This document shows, piece by piece, positions 1 through 7,940 of a DNA stretch of 32,526 nt (its first letter is position 1; each line of letters begins with the position of its first letter). The translations under genes were made by a program, and so were the position numbers. The DNA comes from an uncultured Clostridia bacterium (GTDB taxonomy: Bacteria; Bacillota; Clostridia; Oscillospirales; Butyricicoccaceae): assembly GCA_910586575.1 (NCBI GenBank), contig CAJUJQ010000022.1, forward strand, positions 1 through 32,526. Reading direction: 5' to 3'. The notes under the pieces are model-generated. The model did not search any database. It had not been told where the DNA came from and saw nothing but the letters and a program-made list of their open reading frames with translations.

Positions 1-291
1 AGCCGCCATGCCAACGCAAATGGTCGAAACATCGGATTTAATATAATTCATGGTATCATAAATCGCCATGCCCGCGGTCACCGAACCGCCGGGGGAGTTG
101 ATATAAAGGCTGATATCCTTGTCCGGGTCCTGCCCTTCCAAAAACAACAGCTGCGCGATAATCAGCGAAGCGGTGGTATCGTTGACTTCTTCGCCCAGAA
201 ACACAATGCGGTCATTCAGCAGCCGTGAATAGATATCATACGAACGCTCGCCGCGGTTGGTCTGTTCGACAACCATAGGTACTAAACTCAT
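1..291 (-). CDS. clpP: ATP-dependent Clp protease proteolytic subunit ClpP (5' part)
   Basis: Serine peptidase subunit that forms the tetradecameric barrel working with ClpX/ClpC to degrade unfolded or tagged cytosolic proteins. Only the first 97 residues lie in the window. They begin MSLVPMVVEQT and contain the family segments SRLLNDRIVFLGEEV and LYINSPGGSVTAGMAIYDTM. The sequence stops at CVGMAA, just before the position where the catalytic Ser of the family motif is expected. An AAAGGAG Shine-Dalgarno lies about ten bases before the ATG. The gene follows tig on the same strand, the usual tig-clpP-clpX order of Firmicutes, so co-transcription is likely. Confidence 0.96.
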   Translation of the reverse strand, partial: MSLVPMVVEQTNRGERSYDIYSRLLNDRIVFLGEEVNDTTASLIIAQLLFLEGQDPDKDISLYINSPGGSVTAGMAIYDTMNYIKSDVSTICVGMAA

Positions 292-310
292 GAAATGAAT
301 CTCCTTTCAA

Positions 311-369
311 TGCTCCGTTGTTGTGAGCATATGTATCGGCACCCTCATTTATTATCCCCTTGCGGGGAT
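311..369 (-). other. tig-clpP intercistronic hairpins
   Basis: Two short inverted repeats sit between the tig stop and the clpP Shine-Dalgarno. One is ATCCCC/GGGGAT closed by a four-base loop, GCAA on the minus strand (354-369). The other is TGCTC/GAGCA (311-315 with 325-329). Neither is followed by a T tract, so they look like mRNA processing or stability elements rather than a terminator. The function is inferred. Confidence 0.35.
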
Positions 370-375
370 TCTTTC

Positions 376-1710
376 CTATTCAGCAGAAGCCTCAGCTGCT
401 TCCCCGTTCCCGTCATTGCTCTTCGGGGCGACCATCTCCGCTTTGGCGCTGTCGCGGATAACGGCAAGTGCGCGGTTCAGGCGCAGATCGTCGTTAACCG
501 CTTCCGATGTGATAGCATCACGGACCTGTTCATCCTCCATGCCGTAGCGCTCGGCAAGCTTGGCGTATTCCGCGTTAATATCGTCCTCGGAAATCTCGAT
601 GTTCTCCATCTCGGCAATCTTGTTCAGCACAAGGCGGATCTTGACCTGGCGCTCAGCCTGCGGAAGGAAAATCTGACGAAAGCCCCGCATATCCATATTG
701 TTCGCCTGGAGATACTGCTCAATCGAAATGCCCTGCATCTGGAGACGGTACGCAAAATCGTTCATCAGCGAAGTTGCCTCGTTCTCGTACATAACCTCCG
801 GAATCTCGGCCTGCATGCCCGCTGCAACCTGGTCAAGCAGCTTTTCCTCGAATTCGCGATCCGCCGCGTCGGCTCTCGATTTAATCAGGCGCTCGCTGAC
901 TTCCTTTTCCAAGTCCTCCATGGTCTCGGCAGTTTCGGAAACATCCTTTGCAAATTCGTCGTCCATCGTGGGCAGGATAGTCTCCTTCACCGTGTGGATC
1001 CGGCACTTGAATACTGCGGGCTTGCCCTTCAGTTCTTCTGAATGATAATTCTCAGGGAAGGTAACCTCAACGTCCTTCTCATCATCCGCCTTGCAGCCAA
1101 CCAGCTGATCCTCAAAGCCCGGGATAAACGTACCGGAGCCAAGCTCCAGATCCTGGTTCTCGGCAGAACCGCCATCAAACGGTACGCCGTCAACAAAGCC
1201 CTCAAAGTCCAGGGTTACGGTGTCGCCCAGCTTTGCCTCACGGTCAACGGTCTCGATACGCGCCATGCGCTTCGCCATGCGCTCCAGCTCTTCCTTGACC
1301 TCCCCTTCACGCAGGGAAACCGAAACCTTTTCAGCGGTCAAGCCTTTATATTCGCCCAGCGTCACCTCCGGCTCAACCGGGACCTTCGCGATAATGACCG
1401 CGCCGCCTTCGGGCGCGTCGTCGCCCAAATCGACATCGGCTCTGCCGACCTGCTTGATACCGGCTTCCTCAACCGCCTGATCCAGCATCTCGGGAAGCAG
1501 AAGATTCACCGCGTCCTCGAAGAAGATATCGCCATACATCCGCTCAATGAGCATACGCGGGGCCTTGCCTTTGCGGAAGCCTGGAATCTGTATCTGACGC
1601 CCGTTCTTTTTGAACGCCTTGTCCTTTGCTTTATTTAGTTCGTCCGCACTAATTTCCATTGTCAGGGCTACGATACTTTTTTCCAACTTTTCCGTATTTT
1701 TTAATTTCAT
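376..1710 (-). CDS. tig: Trigger factor (ribosome-associated chaperone/PPIase)
   Basis: Binds the ribosome at the peptide exit site and shields nascent chains. The 444-residue product has full family length. The N-terminal ribosome-binding domain carries the signature GFRKGKAP at about residues 44-51. A central FKBP-type peptidyl-prolyl isomerase domain spans roughly 150-240 (GDTVTLDFEGFVDGVPFDGG). The helical substrate-binding domain follows, ending in an acidic/Ala-rich tail (EAAEASAE). The start is preceded by AAGGAG. The gene has its own promoter and is followed by clpP, tying folding and proteolysis together. Confidence 0.97.
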   Translation of the reverse strand: MKLKNTEKLEKSIVALTMEISADELNKAKDKAFKKNGRQIQIPGFRKGKAPRMLIERMYGDIFFEDAVNLLLPEMLDQAVEEAGIKQVGRADVDLGDDAPEGGAVIIAKVPVEPEVTLGEYKGLTAEKVSVSLREGEVKEELERMAKRMARIETVDREAKLGDTVTLDFEGFVDGVPFDGGSAENQDLELGSGTFIPGFEDQLVGCKADDEKDVEVTFPENYHSEELKGKPAVFKCRIHTVKETILPTMDDEFAKDVSETAETMEDLEKEVSERLIKSRADAADREFEEKLLDQVAAGMQAEIPEVMYENEATSLMNDFAYRLQMQGISIEQYLQANNMDMRGFRQIFLPQAERQVKIRLVLNKIAEMENIEISEDDINAEYAKLAERYGMEDEQVRDAITSEAVNDDLRLNRALAVIRDSAKAEMVAPKSNDGNGEAAEASAE

Positions 1711-1750
1711 TGATATTGACTCCTTACAAATAAATTTATCAATCCAATTT

Positions 1751-1756
1751 ATTCTA
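1751..1756 (-). promoter_or_regulatory. Extended -10 promoter for tig(-clpP)
   Basis: On the minus strand TGG-TAGAAT forms an extended -10 about 40 bases upstream of the tig ATG, in a very AT-rich stretch. No good -35 hexamer lies 17 bases upstream, which fits an extended -10 promoter. No CIRCE-like heat-shock operator is visible. Confidence 0.5.
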
Positions 1757-1835
1757 CCAGATTGTTTTCAAAAAAGCTATAGTTTTTTTGTGAATTTCCT
1801 CAAAAATTTTCGCTAGCAATCAAAATGTGGAAAAT

Positions 1836-1999
1836 TAGACCTGTCTTAGAAACCAGGGGTGTGCCGGATGGCGTGAGAATTTGTCGTCAGGACGGGACGA
1901 TTTCCCGCAGGAATCCTGTCGGATTTCGAGGGGAACCGGCACAGCCTGACGGCAAAGGCTCGCGGCAGACGGTGCGCCAATGGTTTCCGAACAGGTCTA
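1836..1999 (+). repeat. MITE-like inverted-repeat element, copy A
   Basis: A 164-base non-coding element between tig and the phosphoesterase gene. Its ends are inverted repeats: TAGACCTGTCTTAGAAACCA at the left, and TAGACCTGTTCGGAAACCA read inward from the right. It shares long blocks with a second element at 13570-13722: TTGTCGTCAGGA (1881-1892), CCGCAGGAATCCTGTC (1905-1920) and CAGACGGTGCGCCAAT (1966-1981). Both copies are bounded by TA dinucleotides. No transposase is encoded, so this looks like a small non-autonomous mobile or dispersed element. It begins right after the stop codon of the neighbouring gene. Confidence 0.75.
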
Positions 2000-2000
2000 T

Positions 2001-2702
2001 TTACTCCGCAAGGCGCAGCGGTGTAAAGTCCCTGTGGTCGCCAGAAACCAGGATAAATTCAATCCCTTCCCGCACACCCTCGACCGCCCAACGGCGGCTT
2101 TCGGAGTGCAAATGTCCGTAAACGCAGCGGCGCACACCATAGCGCTGAAGCAGCTCCATAATCTCCCCGCAGCGGAAATTGGCATAAATCGGCGGATAAT
2201 GCAGGAAACAGAGGATTTCCCGAGGATTCAGCGCCTGCCCCAGCTTGAGCGAGGTTTCCAGCCGCCCCAGCTCCCGGCGGAAAATTTTCTCGTCGTGGCA
2301 CTCCTTGAAGTCCTCCTCATAGAACCAGCCGCGCGTGCCGCAGATGGCAATATCACCGTAGGAAAAGCAGTTGTTATGCAGGAAAACAATATCGTGAAAG
2401 CCGTTTTCCTGCACAAATGTATTCATTTTTTTTGCGGTTTCCCACCACAAATCATGGTTACCTTTCAGGATAATTTTGCGTCCGGGAAGGCGATCGAGAT
2501 AGGCGAAATCCGCCTGCGCCTGCGCAAAATTGATGCCCCAGGAAACGTCCCCGCCGACGACGACCGTGTCGCCCTCCGAAACGCAGGCGCGCCAGTTTTT
2601 TTCGATTTTCTCCATATACCCCTGCCAGCGCCCGCCGAAAACGTCCATTGGCTTTTCGACGCTGCACGCGAGATGGAGGTCGGCGATTGTATAAAGTGCC
2701 AC
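2001..2702 (-). CDS. Metallophosphoesterase (predicted phosphohydrolase, COG1768-like)
   Basis: A calcineurin-like phosphoesterase of 233 residues with the dinuclear-metal motifs in order: D8-x-H10 (ADLHL), GGDVS with D52, GNHD at 81-84, and the late GHLH. The substrate is unknown; the family contains cytosolic phosphohydrolases. The GTG start at 2702 was chosen for three reasons: it puts the DLH motif at the N-terminus, it lies five bases after the thrC stop, and it has a GGAG ten bases upstream inside thrC. The upstream in-frame extension would run deep into thrC and is not family-like. The position suggests translational coupling to thrC. A MITE-like element starts immediately after the stop. 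Confidence 0.88.
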   Translation of the reverse strand: MALYTIADLHLACSVEKPMDVFGGRWQGYMEKIEKNWRACVSEGDTVVVGGDVSWGINFAQAQADFAYLDRLPGRKIILKGNHDLWWETAKKMNTFVQENGFHDIVFLHNNCFSYGDIAICGTRGWFYEEDFKECHDEKIFRRELGRLETSLKLGQALNPREILCFLHYPPIYANFRCGEIMELLQRYGVRRCVYGHLHSESRRWAVEGVREGIEFILVSGDHRDFTPLRLAE

Positions 2703-2706
2703 CGCT

Positions 2707-4200
2707 TTACAGCTCCGCCAACAGGTCGGTGGTGGACAAAATATCCTCCTTCTCGACCACCCGGTCGAACCGCGGCGCTTTGCCCCGGAGTGATGCAAGC
2801 GGCTTGGGCGGCTGCTGCCCGCAAAGGCGGCTCAGCACGTCCAGCTGGCTGACGTCCTCAATTTCCACCGTGCCGCCCAGCGCTTCCGCAACCGCTTTGC
2901 AGAACTTGAACGGGCTGGCTGTCGAGGCGATAACCGTCGGGGTGGTATCGCCGGTGCGGGCGCGGTAATCCTCATATACCTTGACCGCAACCGCCGTATG
3001 GGTATCACAGACGTACTTTTCGTTCTCGTACAGACGGCGAATTGTGTCCTTCGTCCGCGCGTCATCGCAGCTGCCCGCGTCGAACAGTGCATCCAGTGCC
3101 GCCTGCATTTCCTGGCTGACAGTGTACCTGCCGCCCTCTGCCAGCTGTGCCATGAAATTCCGGACGGCCTCATCATTCTGCCCAGAAATATAGTAAAGTA
3201 AACGTTCCAAATTGGAAGAAATCAAAATATCCATCGAGGGCGAAGCCGTCGTATAAAACGGACGGTTCTTATCATACGTACCGCCCTTCTTAAAGAAGTC
3301 GGTCAGCACGTTATTCCTGTTAGACGCGCAAATCAGCTTATTGACCGGCAAACCCATCTGCTTTGCGATATATGCCGCAAGGATATTGCCAAAGTTGCCG
3401 GTCGGAACACAGATATTGATTTTGTCGCCGAATGTCACCATACCGCGCTCCGCAAGGTCGCAGTAAGCCGAAATATAGTAAGCAATCTGCGGCGCAAGGC
3501 GTCCCCAGTTGATCGAGTTCGCCGAGGAAAGCATCATCCCCTGCGCGGACAGCTTTTCAATTGTCGGCGCGTCGGTGAAAATACGCTTGAGCGCGGACTG
3601 TGCGTCGTCAAAATTGCCGTTCACCGCGCAGACCGAAACATTTTTGCCCTCCTGCGTCACCATTTGCAGCTTTTGCATGGGGGAAACGCCGTGCACCGGA
3701 TAGTATACCATAATCTTGGTACCCGGCACATCGGCAAAGCCGTTCAGCGCCGCCGTGCCAGTGTCGCCCGAGGTCGCCACCAGGATGCACGCGGTGCGCT
3801 CCTCACCGATTTTTTTCAGAGAAGCGGTCAGCAGATGGGGCAGCATTTGCAGCGCCATATCTTTAAATGCGCAGGTCGGGCCGTGCCACAGCTCGAGGAT
3901 GTGCTTGCCGTCCGCAAGGGAAACCACCGGCGCAGTATTGCCGCTGCCCCAGCGCTCGTCTGCATAAGCTTTTTCGGTGAATCCCTTCAATTCCTCCGCC
4001 GAAAAATCGGTCAGGAACTTGCCCAGCACCAGCGCCGCGCGCCCCTTATAATCAGACGCAATCAGCGTGTCCCAGTCACTTTTGGTCAGCTCCGGGAAAC
4101 TGGTCGGGCAGTATAATCCGCCGTCCGGCGCAATGCCTGTCGCAATCGCATAGGCCGACGGAACTTTCTTTTCCTTGTTTCTTGTCGAAACGTAATCCAT
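2707..4200 (-). CDS. thrC: Threonine synthase
   Basis: PLP enzyme that converts O-phosphohomoserine to threonine in the cytosol. The 497-residue product starts MDYVSTRNK, a typical beginning for the longer bacterial form. The PLP lysine is K113 in the motif GPTCAFKDMALQ. The phosphate-cradle Gly/Ser-rich segment ATSGDTGTAAL follows. GGAGG precedes the ATG. It is not next to hom or thrB here. The phosphoesterase gene is coupled directly downstream, and an ACT-domain gene lies 43 bases upstream, which may hint at amino-acid sensing but proves nothing. Confidence 0.97.
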   Translation of the reverse strand: MDYVSTRNKEKKVPSAYAIATGIAPDGGLYCPTSFPELTKSDWDTLIASDYKGRAALVLGKFLTDFSAEELKGFTEKAYADERWGSGNTAPVVSLADGKHILELWHGPTCAFKDMALQMLPHLLTASLKKIGEERTACILVATSGDTGTAALNGFADVPGTKIMVYYPVHGVSPMQKLQMVTQEGKNVSVCAVNGNFDDAQSALKRIFTDAPTIEKLSAQGMMLSSANSINWGRLAPQIAYYISAYCDLAERGMVTFGDKINICVPTGNFGNILAAYIAKQMGLPVNKLICASNRNNVLTDFFKKGGTYDKNRPFYTTASPSMDILISSNLERLLYYISGQNDEAVRNFMAQLAEGGRYTVSQEMQAALDALFDAGSCDDARTKDTIRRLYENEKYVCDTHTAVAVKVYEDYRARTGDTTPTVIASTASPFKFCKAVAEALGGTVEIEDVSQLDVLSRLCGQQPPKPLASLRGKAPRFDRVVEKEDILSTTDLLAEL

Positions 4201-4243
4201 GGTTTTTCCTCCGTTATTATCGAACTTTTTTCATTTCAGTTTA

Positions 4244-4612
4244 TTATGAGACAATTTCATACCCCGCCTGTGAAAGCATCTCCAGCGCCTTCGGGAAGCT
4301 TTCCGCTTTGGTCAGGATATAATCGGTGTTATACGTCGATACCGCAAAAATGCCAATCCGGTTTTCCGCAAGCAAAGCGGATATCTTTGAAAGAATACCT
4401 ACCAGCGAAAAATCAAGTACGCCCTCAATTCGGAAAGCCTTCCAGCCGTCCTCCCGCGTGAGTGTATCGGGCGGCACATCCTCCGTGCAGCATACCAGCG
4501 AATATTCCTGGTCGGTTTTCCCGGCAAAGCAAAATTCTGCATCCCAACTGACCCCGGAAAAATCCTTCACCTGGCATACCGTAAAGTTGTACGGCAATCC
4601 TCTGATTTTCAT
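4244..4612 (-). CDS. ACT-domain protein (ACT_7-like)
   Basis: A small protein of 122 residues that looks like a two-ACT-domain regulator. The segment DGWKAFRIEGVLDFSLVGIL followed by ISALLAENRIGIFAVSTYNTDYIL is typical of the ACT_7 (CASTOR-like) family, which binds amino acids. The start MKIRGLPYNFTVC lies one base after the stop of the acetyltransferase gene. A GGAG overlapping the end of that gene serves as its Shine-Dalgarno. An upstream in-frame ATG at 4660 would overlap the acetyltransferase by about 50 bases and is less likely. The ligand cannot be told from sequence. Lying just upstream of thrC, it could report amino-acid status, which is inference. Confidence 0.8.
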   Translation of the reverse strand: MKIRGLPYNFTVCQVKDFSGVSWDAEFCFAGKTDQEYSLVCCTEDVPPDTLTREDGWKAFRIEGVLDFSLVGILSKISALLAENRIGIFAVSTYNTDYILTKAESFPKALEMLSQAGYEIVS

Positions 4613-4613
4613 T

Positions 4614-5252
4614 TCAAACACACTCCGGGTTATCCAAATATGCCTGCAACGCATCCGCAAACCTGCCGATATGAATGCCGTCTACAAAAGAATGGTGCGC
4701 CTGCACCGAAACCGGCATGACAATCCGCCCATCCTTTTCTGAATATTTCCCCCAGTCAAAAAGCGGGGTGGCATTGTCCTTCTTGCCGGAATTGGTGTGT
4801 GAAATATGCGTATACGCCACCCATGGCATTGCCGAGCACTGGAACACATCGTTTCCCAGCGGGCCGGTAAAATATGCGGCCTGCTCCCGCGCAGCCTTGC
4901 CCGCCGCTTCAACGTATTCCCGCAGCCCGTTCCGCATGGGCACGTTGACCACCTGAAACAGCTCCGTTTCCGGTTCCAGCCAGGTAAACGCCGTGTCAAT
5001 TCGGTCGAACAAGACAATCCTGCCGTCAACAAAGCGGTAGCGGAACGCCTCGATTCCGTTCGCGCAGCGGCAAACCGCATACGCCATCGAAAGCGTAAAG
5101 GAAAGCCCTTCCCGTTTTACGATTTGCAAAAACTTTGTAATATCTGCTTCAAATGTCACGCAGAACGCGGGTTCTACACTGTCCCGGAAAACTGCGCAGT
5201 GCATTGCCCGTTTCCAGGTTGTTTCATCAATCACCTGATAATGGTTTGGCAT
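4614..5252 (-). CDS. Chloramphenicol acetyltransferase family protein
   Basis: A 212-residue protein of class A CAT length and fold. The catalytic motif HHSFVDGIHIGRF places His186/His187 and Asp191 where CATs carry HHxxxDGxH. The upstream CSAMPWVAYTHI matches the conserved S-x-PW substrate region. The reaction would be acetyl transfer from acetyl-CoA to a small acceptor. Many chromosomal CAT-like proteins in Clostridia have not been shown to give resistance, so the substrate should be treated as unknown. The Shine-Dalgarno is GAAGG. The gene lies in a run of small accessory genes and is coupled to the ACT-domain gene downstream. Confidence 0.88.
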   Translation of the reverse strand: MPNHYQVIDETTWKRAMHCAVFRDSVEPAFCVTFEADITKFLQIVKREGLSFTLSMAYAVCRCANGIEAFRYRFVDGRIVLFDRIDTAFTWLEPETELFQVVNVPMRNGLREYVEAAGKAAREQAAYFTGPLGNDVFQCSAMPWVAYTHISHTNSGKKDNATPLFDWGKYSEKDGRIVMPVSVQAHHSFVDGIHIGRFADALQAYLDNPECV

Positions 5253-5273
5253 TTTTCTGTTTCATCCTTCACA

Positions 5274-5549
5274 TCAAATGTGATTACAGCATGAGCCTTT
5301 CAGCGAATCGCTGAACGCTTTCAGCTCTTTTTTCTTTTCTTCGGAAAGGCAGTGATATTCTGTGTTGGTAACCGCACCTTCCAAAACATATAAATGTACC
5401 AGGCAGACGTTTGGATAGCGTTCCCTGAGCCGTGCAAACGCCTGCTTTGCGCCCAGCGCCGCCAGCTGCCCAGTTGAATCAATTCCAACGGATTGCAATT
5501 TCCGCTCCATTTCTTTGCCGATATTCATCAGCGCCGTTAATTCCGACAT
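5274..5549 (-). CDS. TfoX C-terminal domain protein
   Basis: A 91-residue protein made of a TfoX-C-like helical domain: ALMNIGKEMERKLQSVGIDS followed by GQLAALGAKQAFARLRERYP, the helix-hairpin-helix-type pattern of that family. The TfoX N-terminal domain is missing, which is common in Firmicutes stand-alone versions. The start ATG overlaps the preceding stop as TGATG, with AGGGG upstream, so translation is probably coupled to the acetyltransferase gene. The tail has CC (GSCCNHI). TfoX regulates competence in Proteobacteria; no such role can be assigned here. Confidence 0.8.
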   Translation of the reverse strand: MSELTALMNIGKEMERKLQSVGIDSTGQLAALGAKQAFARLRERYPNVCLVHLYVLEGAVTNTEYHCLSEEKKKELKAFSDSLKGSCCNHI

Positions 5550-6103
5550 CACCGTTTCCCCTGCGCCTGGGGCCGGCCGCTTTCGTGGCTGCCAATGATT
5601 TTTTCCATCCAAATGATATCGTACCAACGGCCAAATTTATAGCCGCACCGGTGGAATTCGCCTGCCTTCTGAAATCCCAAATGCGCGTGGAAATCCGGGC
5701 TGTTGTGGTTCAGGTATTCGTCCTCGGTCTCGCTCCAGGCGATACAGGCATATAAGTTCAGGATACCCATTTCTTTCAGCCTTGCTTCCAACGCTTCATA
5801 TAACCGCTTCCCCAGCCCGCATTTCCGAGCGGTCTGCTCCAGATAAATCGACAGCTCCACCGACCGGCGGTAAGCCTCGCGGCCTTTGAGTGCTTCCGCA
5901 TAGCAATAGCCAACAACCACGCCATCCCGCAAAACGCAAAGATAAGGATATGTTTTCAGGGTGTTTGTAATACGCCGCATAAATTCAGCCAGCGTAGGGA
6001 CTTCCCATTCAAAAGAAATTGCCGTTTCCTTCACGTAATAAGCATAAATTTTCAGCAGCGCTTCGGCGTCCTCCAACGTTGCTGTCCGGATTGTCACATC
6101 CAT
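5549..6103 (-). CDS. GNAT N-acetyltransferase (phosphinothricin-acetyltransferase-like)
   Basis: A 184-residue GNAT enzyme. The N-terminal IRTATLEDAEALLKIYAYYV, the acetyl-CoA loop region ARKCGLGKRLYEALEARLK, and the C-terminal HAHLGFQKAGEFHRCGYKFG with a WYDIIWMEK end are the pattern of the Pat/Bar-like subgroup. The acceptor is probably an amino-group-containing small molecule. The start MDVTIRT is preceded by GAGGAGAGG right after the stop of the upstream gene. An ATG further up would overlap that gene. The stop overlaps the start of the TfoX-C gene. Confidence 0.88.
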   Translation of the reverse strand: MDVTIRTATLEDAEALLKIYAYYVKETAISFEWEVPTLAEFMRRITNTLKTYPYLCVLRDGVVVGYCYAEALKGREAYRRSVELSIYLEQTARKCGLGKRLYEALEARLKEMGILNLYACIAWSETEDEYLNHNSPDFHAHLGFQKAGEFHRCGYKFGRWYDIIWMEKIIGSHESGRPQAQGKR

Positions 6104-6116
6104 TTTCCTCTCCTCT

Positions 6117-6566
6117 TTACAGCTTCCCAATCTCCTTCAGCGCCCTTTGCAAATCCTGATAAACCAACGGCTGCATACTGTCCGCATAAATCGAAAGATC
6201 GGCTTTGCGCAGTGCCGAGACGATATCCTCTTTCAGCTCCGGTTTATACTTCGCAATTGTCGGCAGCAGCTTGATACACTGCCTGGCAGTGATTGGTTTG
6301 CAGTCTGTGATATGCCGTAAATACAGGTCTATCACTTCATCAACTTTATAGTCACGGTCCCACTTTGCGTTGCACGCAATCAGAACCAAACCTCTTGTGC
6401 GAATGTACGAGTTCCCGCTGTCCAGCATTTCACACAGCTGGTCCATATAAGGATACACGCAATCGCTTTGTCCACTCATTTTTTGCAGCGCTTGCAAAGC
6501 TTTATAGGCAGTCGTATTATTTTTGTCAAACAGCCGCTCAAAGGTTTCCGCAACATCCGCCGACAT
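6117..6566 (-). CDS. HEAT/ARM-repeat-like protein (often annotated 'SufBD protein')
   Basis: A helical 149-residue protein with repeated amphipathic helices (AYKALQALQKMS, YIRTRGLVLIACNAKW, TARQCIKLLPTIAKYKPELK), suggesting HEAT-like repeats. Similar small proteins in Clostridia carry the label SufBD, but nothing here resembles the Fe-S scaffold proteins SufB or SufD. A strong AGGGGG precedes the ATG. A protein-protein interaction role is inferred from the fold only. It lies upstream of the GNAT gene with ordinary spacing and is probably in the same transcript. Confidence 0.75.
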   Translation of the reverse strand: MSADVAETFERLFDKNNTTAYKALQALQKMSGQSDCVYPYMDQLCEMLDSGNSYIRTRGLVLIACNAKWDRDYKVDEVIDLYLRHITDCKPITARQCIKLLPTIAKYKPELKEDIVSALRKADLSIYADSMQPLVYQDLQRALKEIGKL

Positions 6567-6599
6567 GGTATTCCCCCTATAAAATTTAACATCCCGTGC

Positions 6600-7562
6600 T
6601 CAAAGCATCCGGTTAATAAAGTTGGCGGCGTTGTTGTAAAACAGCCCGTCAATTGTGCTTTGCGGATAATTGAGCCGCAGCAGCTCTTCGGCAAGCCGCC
6701 CCATATCCGCCGCCGTATGAATCTCATCCGGCAGCGAATCGCACCCATCGAAGTCCGCGCCCAGCGCGAGCACCTCCCGCCCGCCGAGTGCGCAGAAATG
6801 CTCGATATGCCGCACCGCGTCGGCCAGCGTCGCCTGTTCCCCGTCATCCCGCAGGAACGCGCCATACAGGTTGATGCCAACCAAGCCGCCGCGCCGCAAA
6901 ACCTCCTGGAACTGCAAATCGGTCAGGTTGCGCCGGTGCAGGCACACCGCACGGCTGTTGGAATGGGTCGCCGCAAATGGCGCTTCGGTTTCAACGCACA
7001 AATCCCAGAAGCCCGCATCCGACAGATGGGAAACATCCAAAATAACCCCCATCCGCACCAGCTCATGCACCAGCGCTTTGCCGCGCGCAGTTAATCCGGC
7101 ACTGTTGTCCGCCGCCGCGCCGCAGGCGTATTGATTTCGGTAATTCCAACTGAGCGTTACCAGACGGACGCCCGCATCATAAGCGCGCTGGACATGCTCC
7201 TCAGTACAGAGCAGCTCCGCACCCTCAATGGAAAGGAACGCCGCCGCCCGCCCCCGCCGTTCAGGGCTTTGCATATCCTCCGCGCTATAACACTGATAAA
7301 GCCAGTCCCGATTTTGCAGGAGCTGCTCCCGCGCCGTGTTCAGCAGCGCGTCCAGCCGTCCCTCCTCGGGCAAATCGAGCAGCGAACGCCGCCCCGGTAT
7401 TGGGTACGGCGGCCTCGCCCCGCAGAACAGCGCAAAAAACTGAATATATTCGTCGTACCCGGACGCCTTTGCCCGATCAATCATCAAATCATTTTCGCGC
7501 AGGCTTTTGCGCATTTCATAGCACTCATACAGGGTGTCGCAATGTAAATCAAAATATTTCAA
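6600..7562 (-). CDS. Membrane dipeptidase (peptidase M19, renal dipeptidase family)
   Basis: Zinc dipeptidase of 320 residues that hydrolyses dipeptides. Metal ligands are visible: H7 and D9 in FDLHCDT, E113 in SIEGAEL, H179 in LDVSHLSD and H200 in ATHSNSR. The late ALGADFDG motif is also present. No signal peptide is seen, so a cytosolic location is likely. The start is a TTG, preceded at some distance by AGGAAGG. The next ATG would remove the HxD ligands, so TTG is preferred. A role in recycling cell-wall or nutrient peptides is family-based inference. Confidence 0.92.
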   Translation of the reverse strand: MKYFDLHCDTLYECYEMRKSLRENDLMIDRAKASGYDEYIQFFALFCGARPPYPIPGRRSLLDLPEEGRLDALLNTAREQLLQNRDWLYQCYSAEDMQSPERRGRAAAFLSIEGAELLCTEEHVQRAYDAGVRLVTLSWNYRNQYACGAAADNSAGLTARGKALVHELVRMGVILDVSHLSDAGFWDLCVETEAPFAATHSNSRAVCLHRRNLTDLQFQEVLRRGGLVGINLYGAFLRDDGEQATLADAVRHIEHFCALGGREVLALGADFDGCDSLPDEIHTAADMGRLAEELLRLNYPQSTIDGLFYNNAANFINRML

Positions 7563-7598
7563 ACCGAAAACAATCCTTCCTGCCGCGTTTCCCGAATC

Positions 7599-7940
7599 CT
7601 AAAACGCATTCTCAAGCTGTACCATTTCCGCCCTGCCGCCCGGCTCGCCGTAAACCTCAATGACGTCGAACCGGGGCTGTAGCCTGCTCGGGTGCTCTTG
7701 CAGCCAAAGCCCGGCTGTCAGCCGCAGTTTTTCTTGCTTTTTCGGCCCGACGGCCTCACGCGCGCTGGCAAAATGGTTGTTCTTCCGCGTTTTGACTTCC
7801 ACGAACAGCAGGTATTCCCCATGCTCCGCGATGATATCCAATTCCCCGTACCGCGTCCGGAAATTACGCGCCACAATCCGGCAGCCCCTGTGCAGCAGAA
7901 GCTCCGAAGCCTGTGCTTCGCCCCATTCCCCGCGCGTCAT
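7599..7940 (-). CDS. YraN family endonuclease-like protein (UPF0102)
   Basis: A 113-residue protein of the YraN/UPF0102 family with a restriction-endonuclease-like fold. It shows GELDII at 32-37 and EVKTR at 48-52, the D...ExK metal-binding arrangement. The start ATG overlaps the rnhB stop as ATGA, with GGAG upstream, giving a typical family length. An upstream in-frame ATG would extend well into rnhB. In many bacteria yraN sits next to rnhB, as here. The function is poorly defined; a role in DNA processing is inferred from the fold. Confidence 0.9.
   Translation of the reverse strand: MTRGEWGEAQASELLLHRGCRIVARNFRTRYGELDIIAEHGEYLLFVEVKTRKNNHFASAREAVGPKKQEKLRLTAGLWLQEHPSRLQPRFDVIEVYGEPGGRAEMVQLENAF

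Noticed and set aside
1825..2121. Plus-strand frame of 98 codons across copy A of the repeat, similar in translation to a minus-strand frame at 13490-13708
   Set aside because: The protein similarity is just the nucleotide repeat read in one frame; there is no ribosome site and the frame runs into the phosphoesterase gene.
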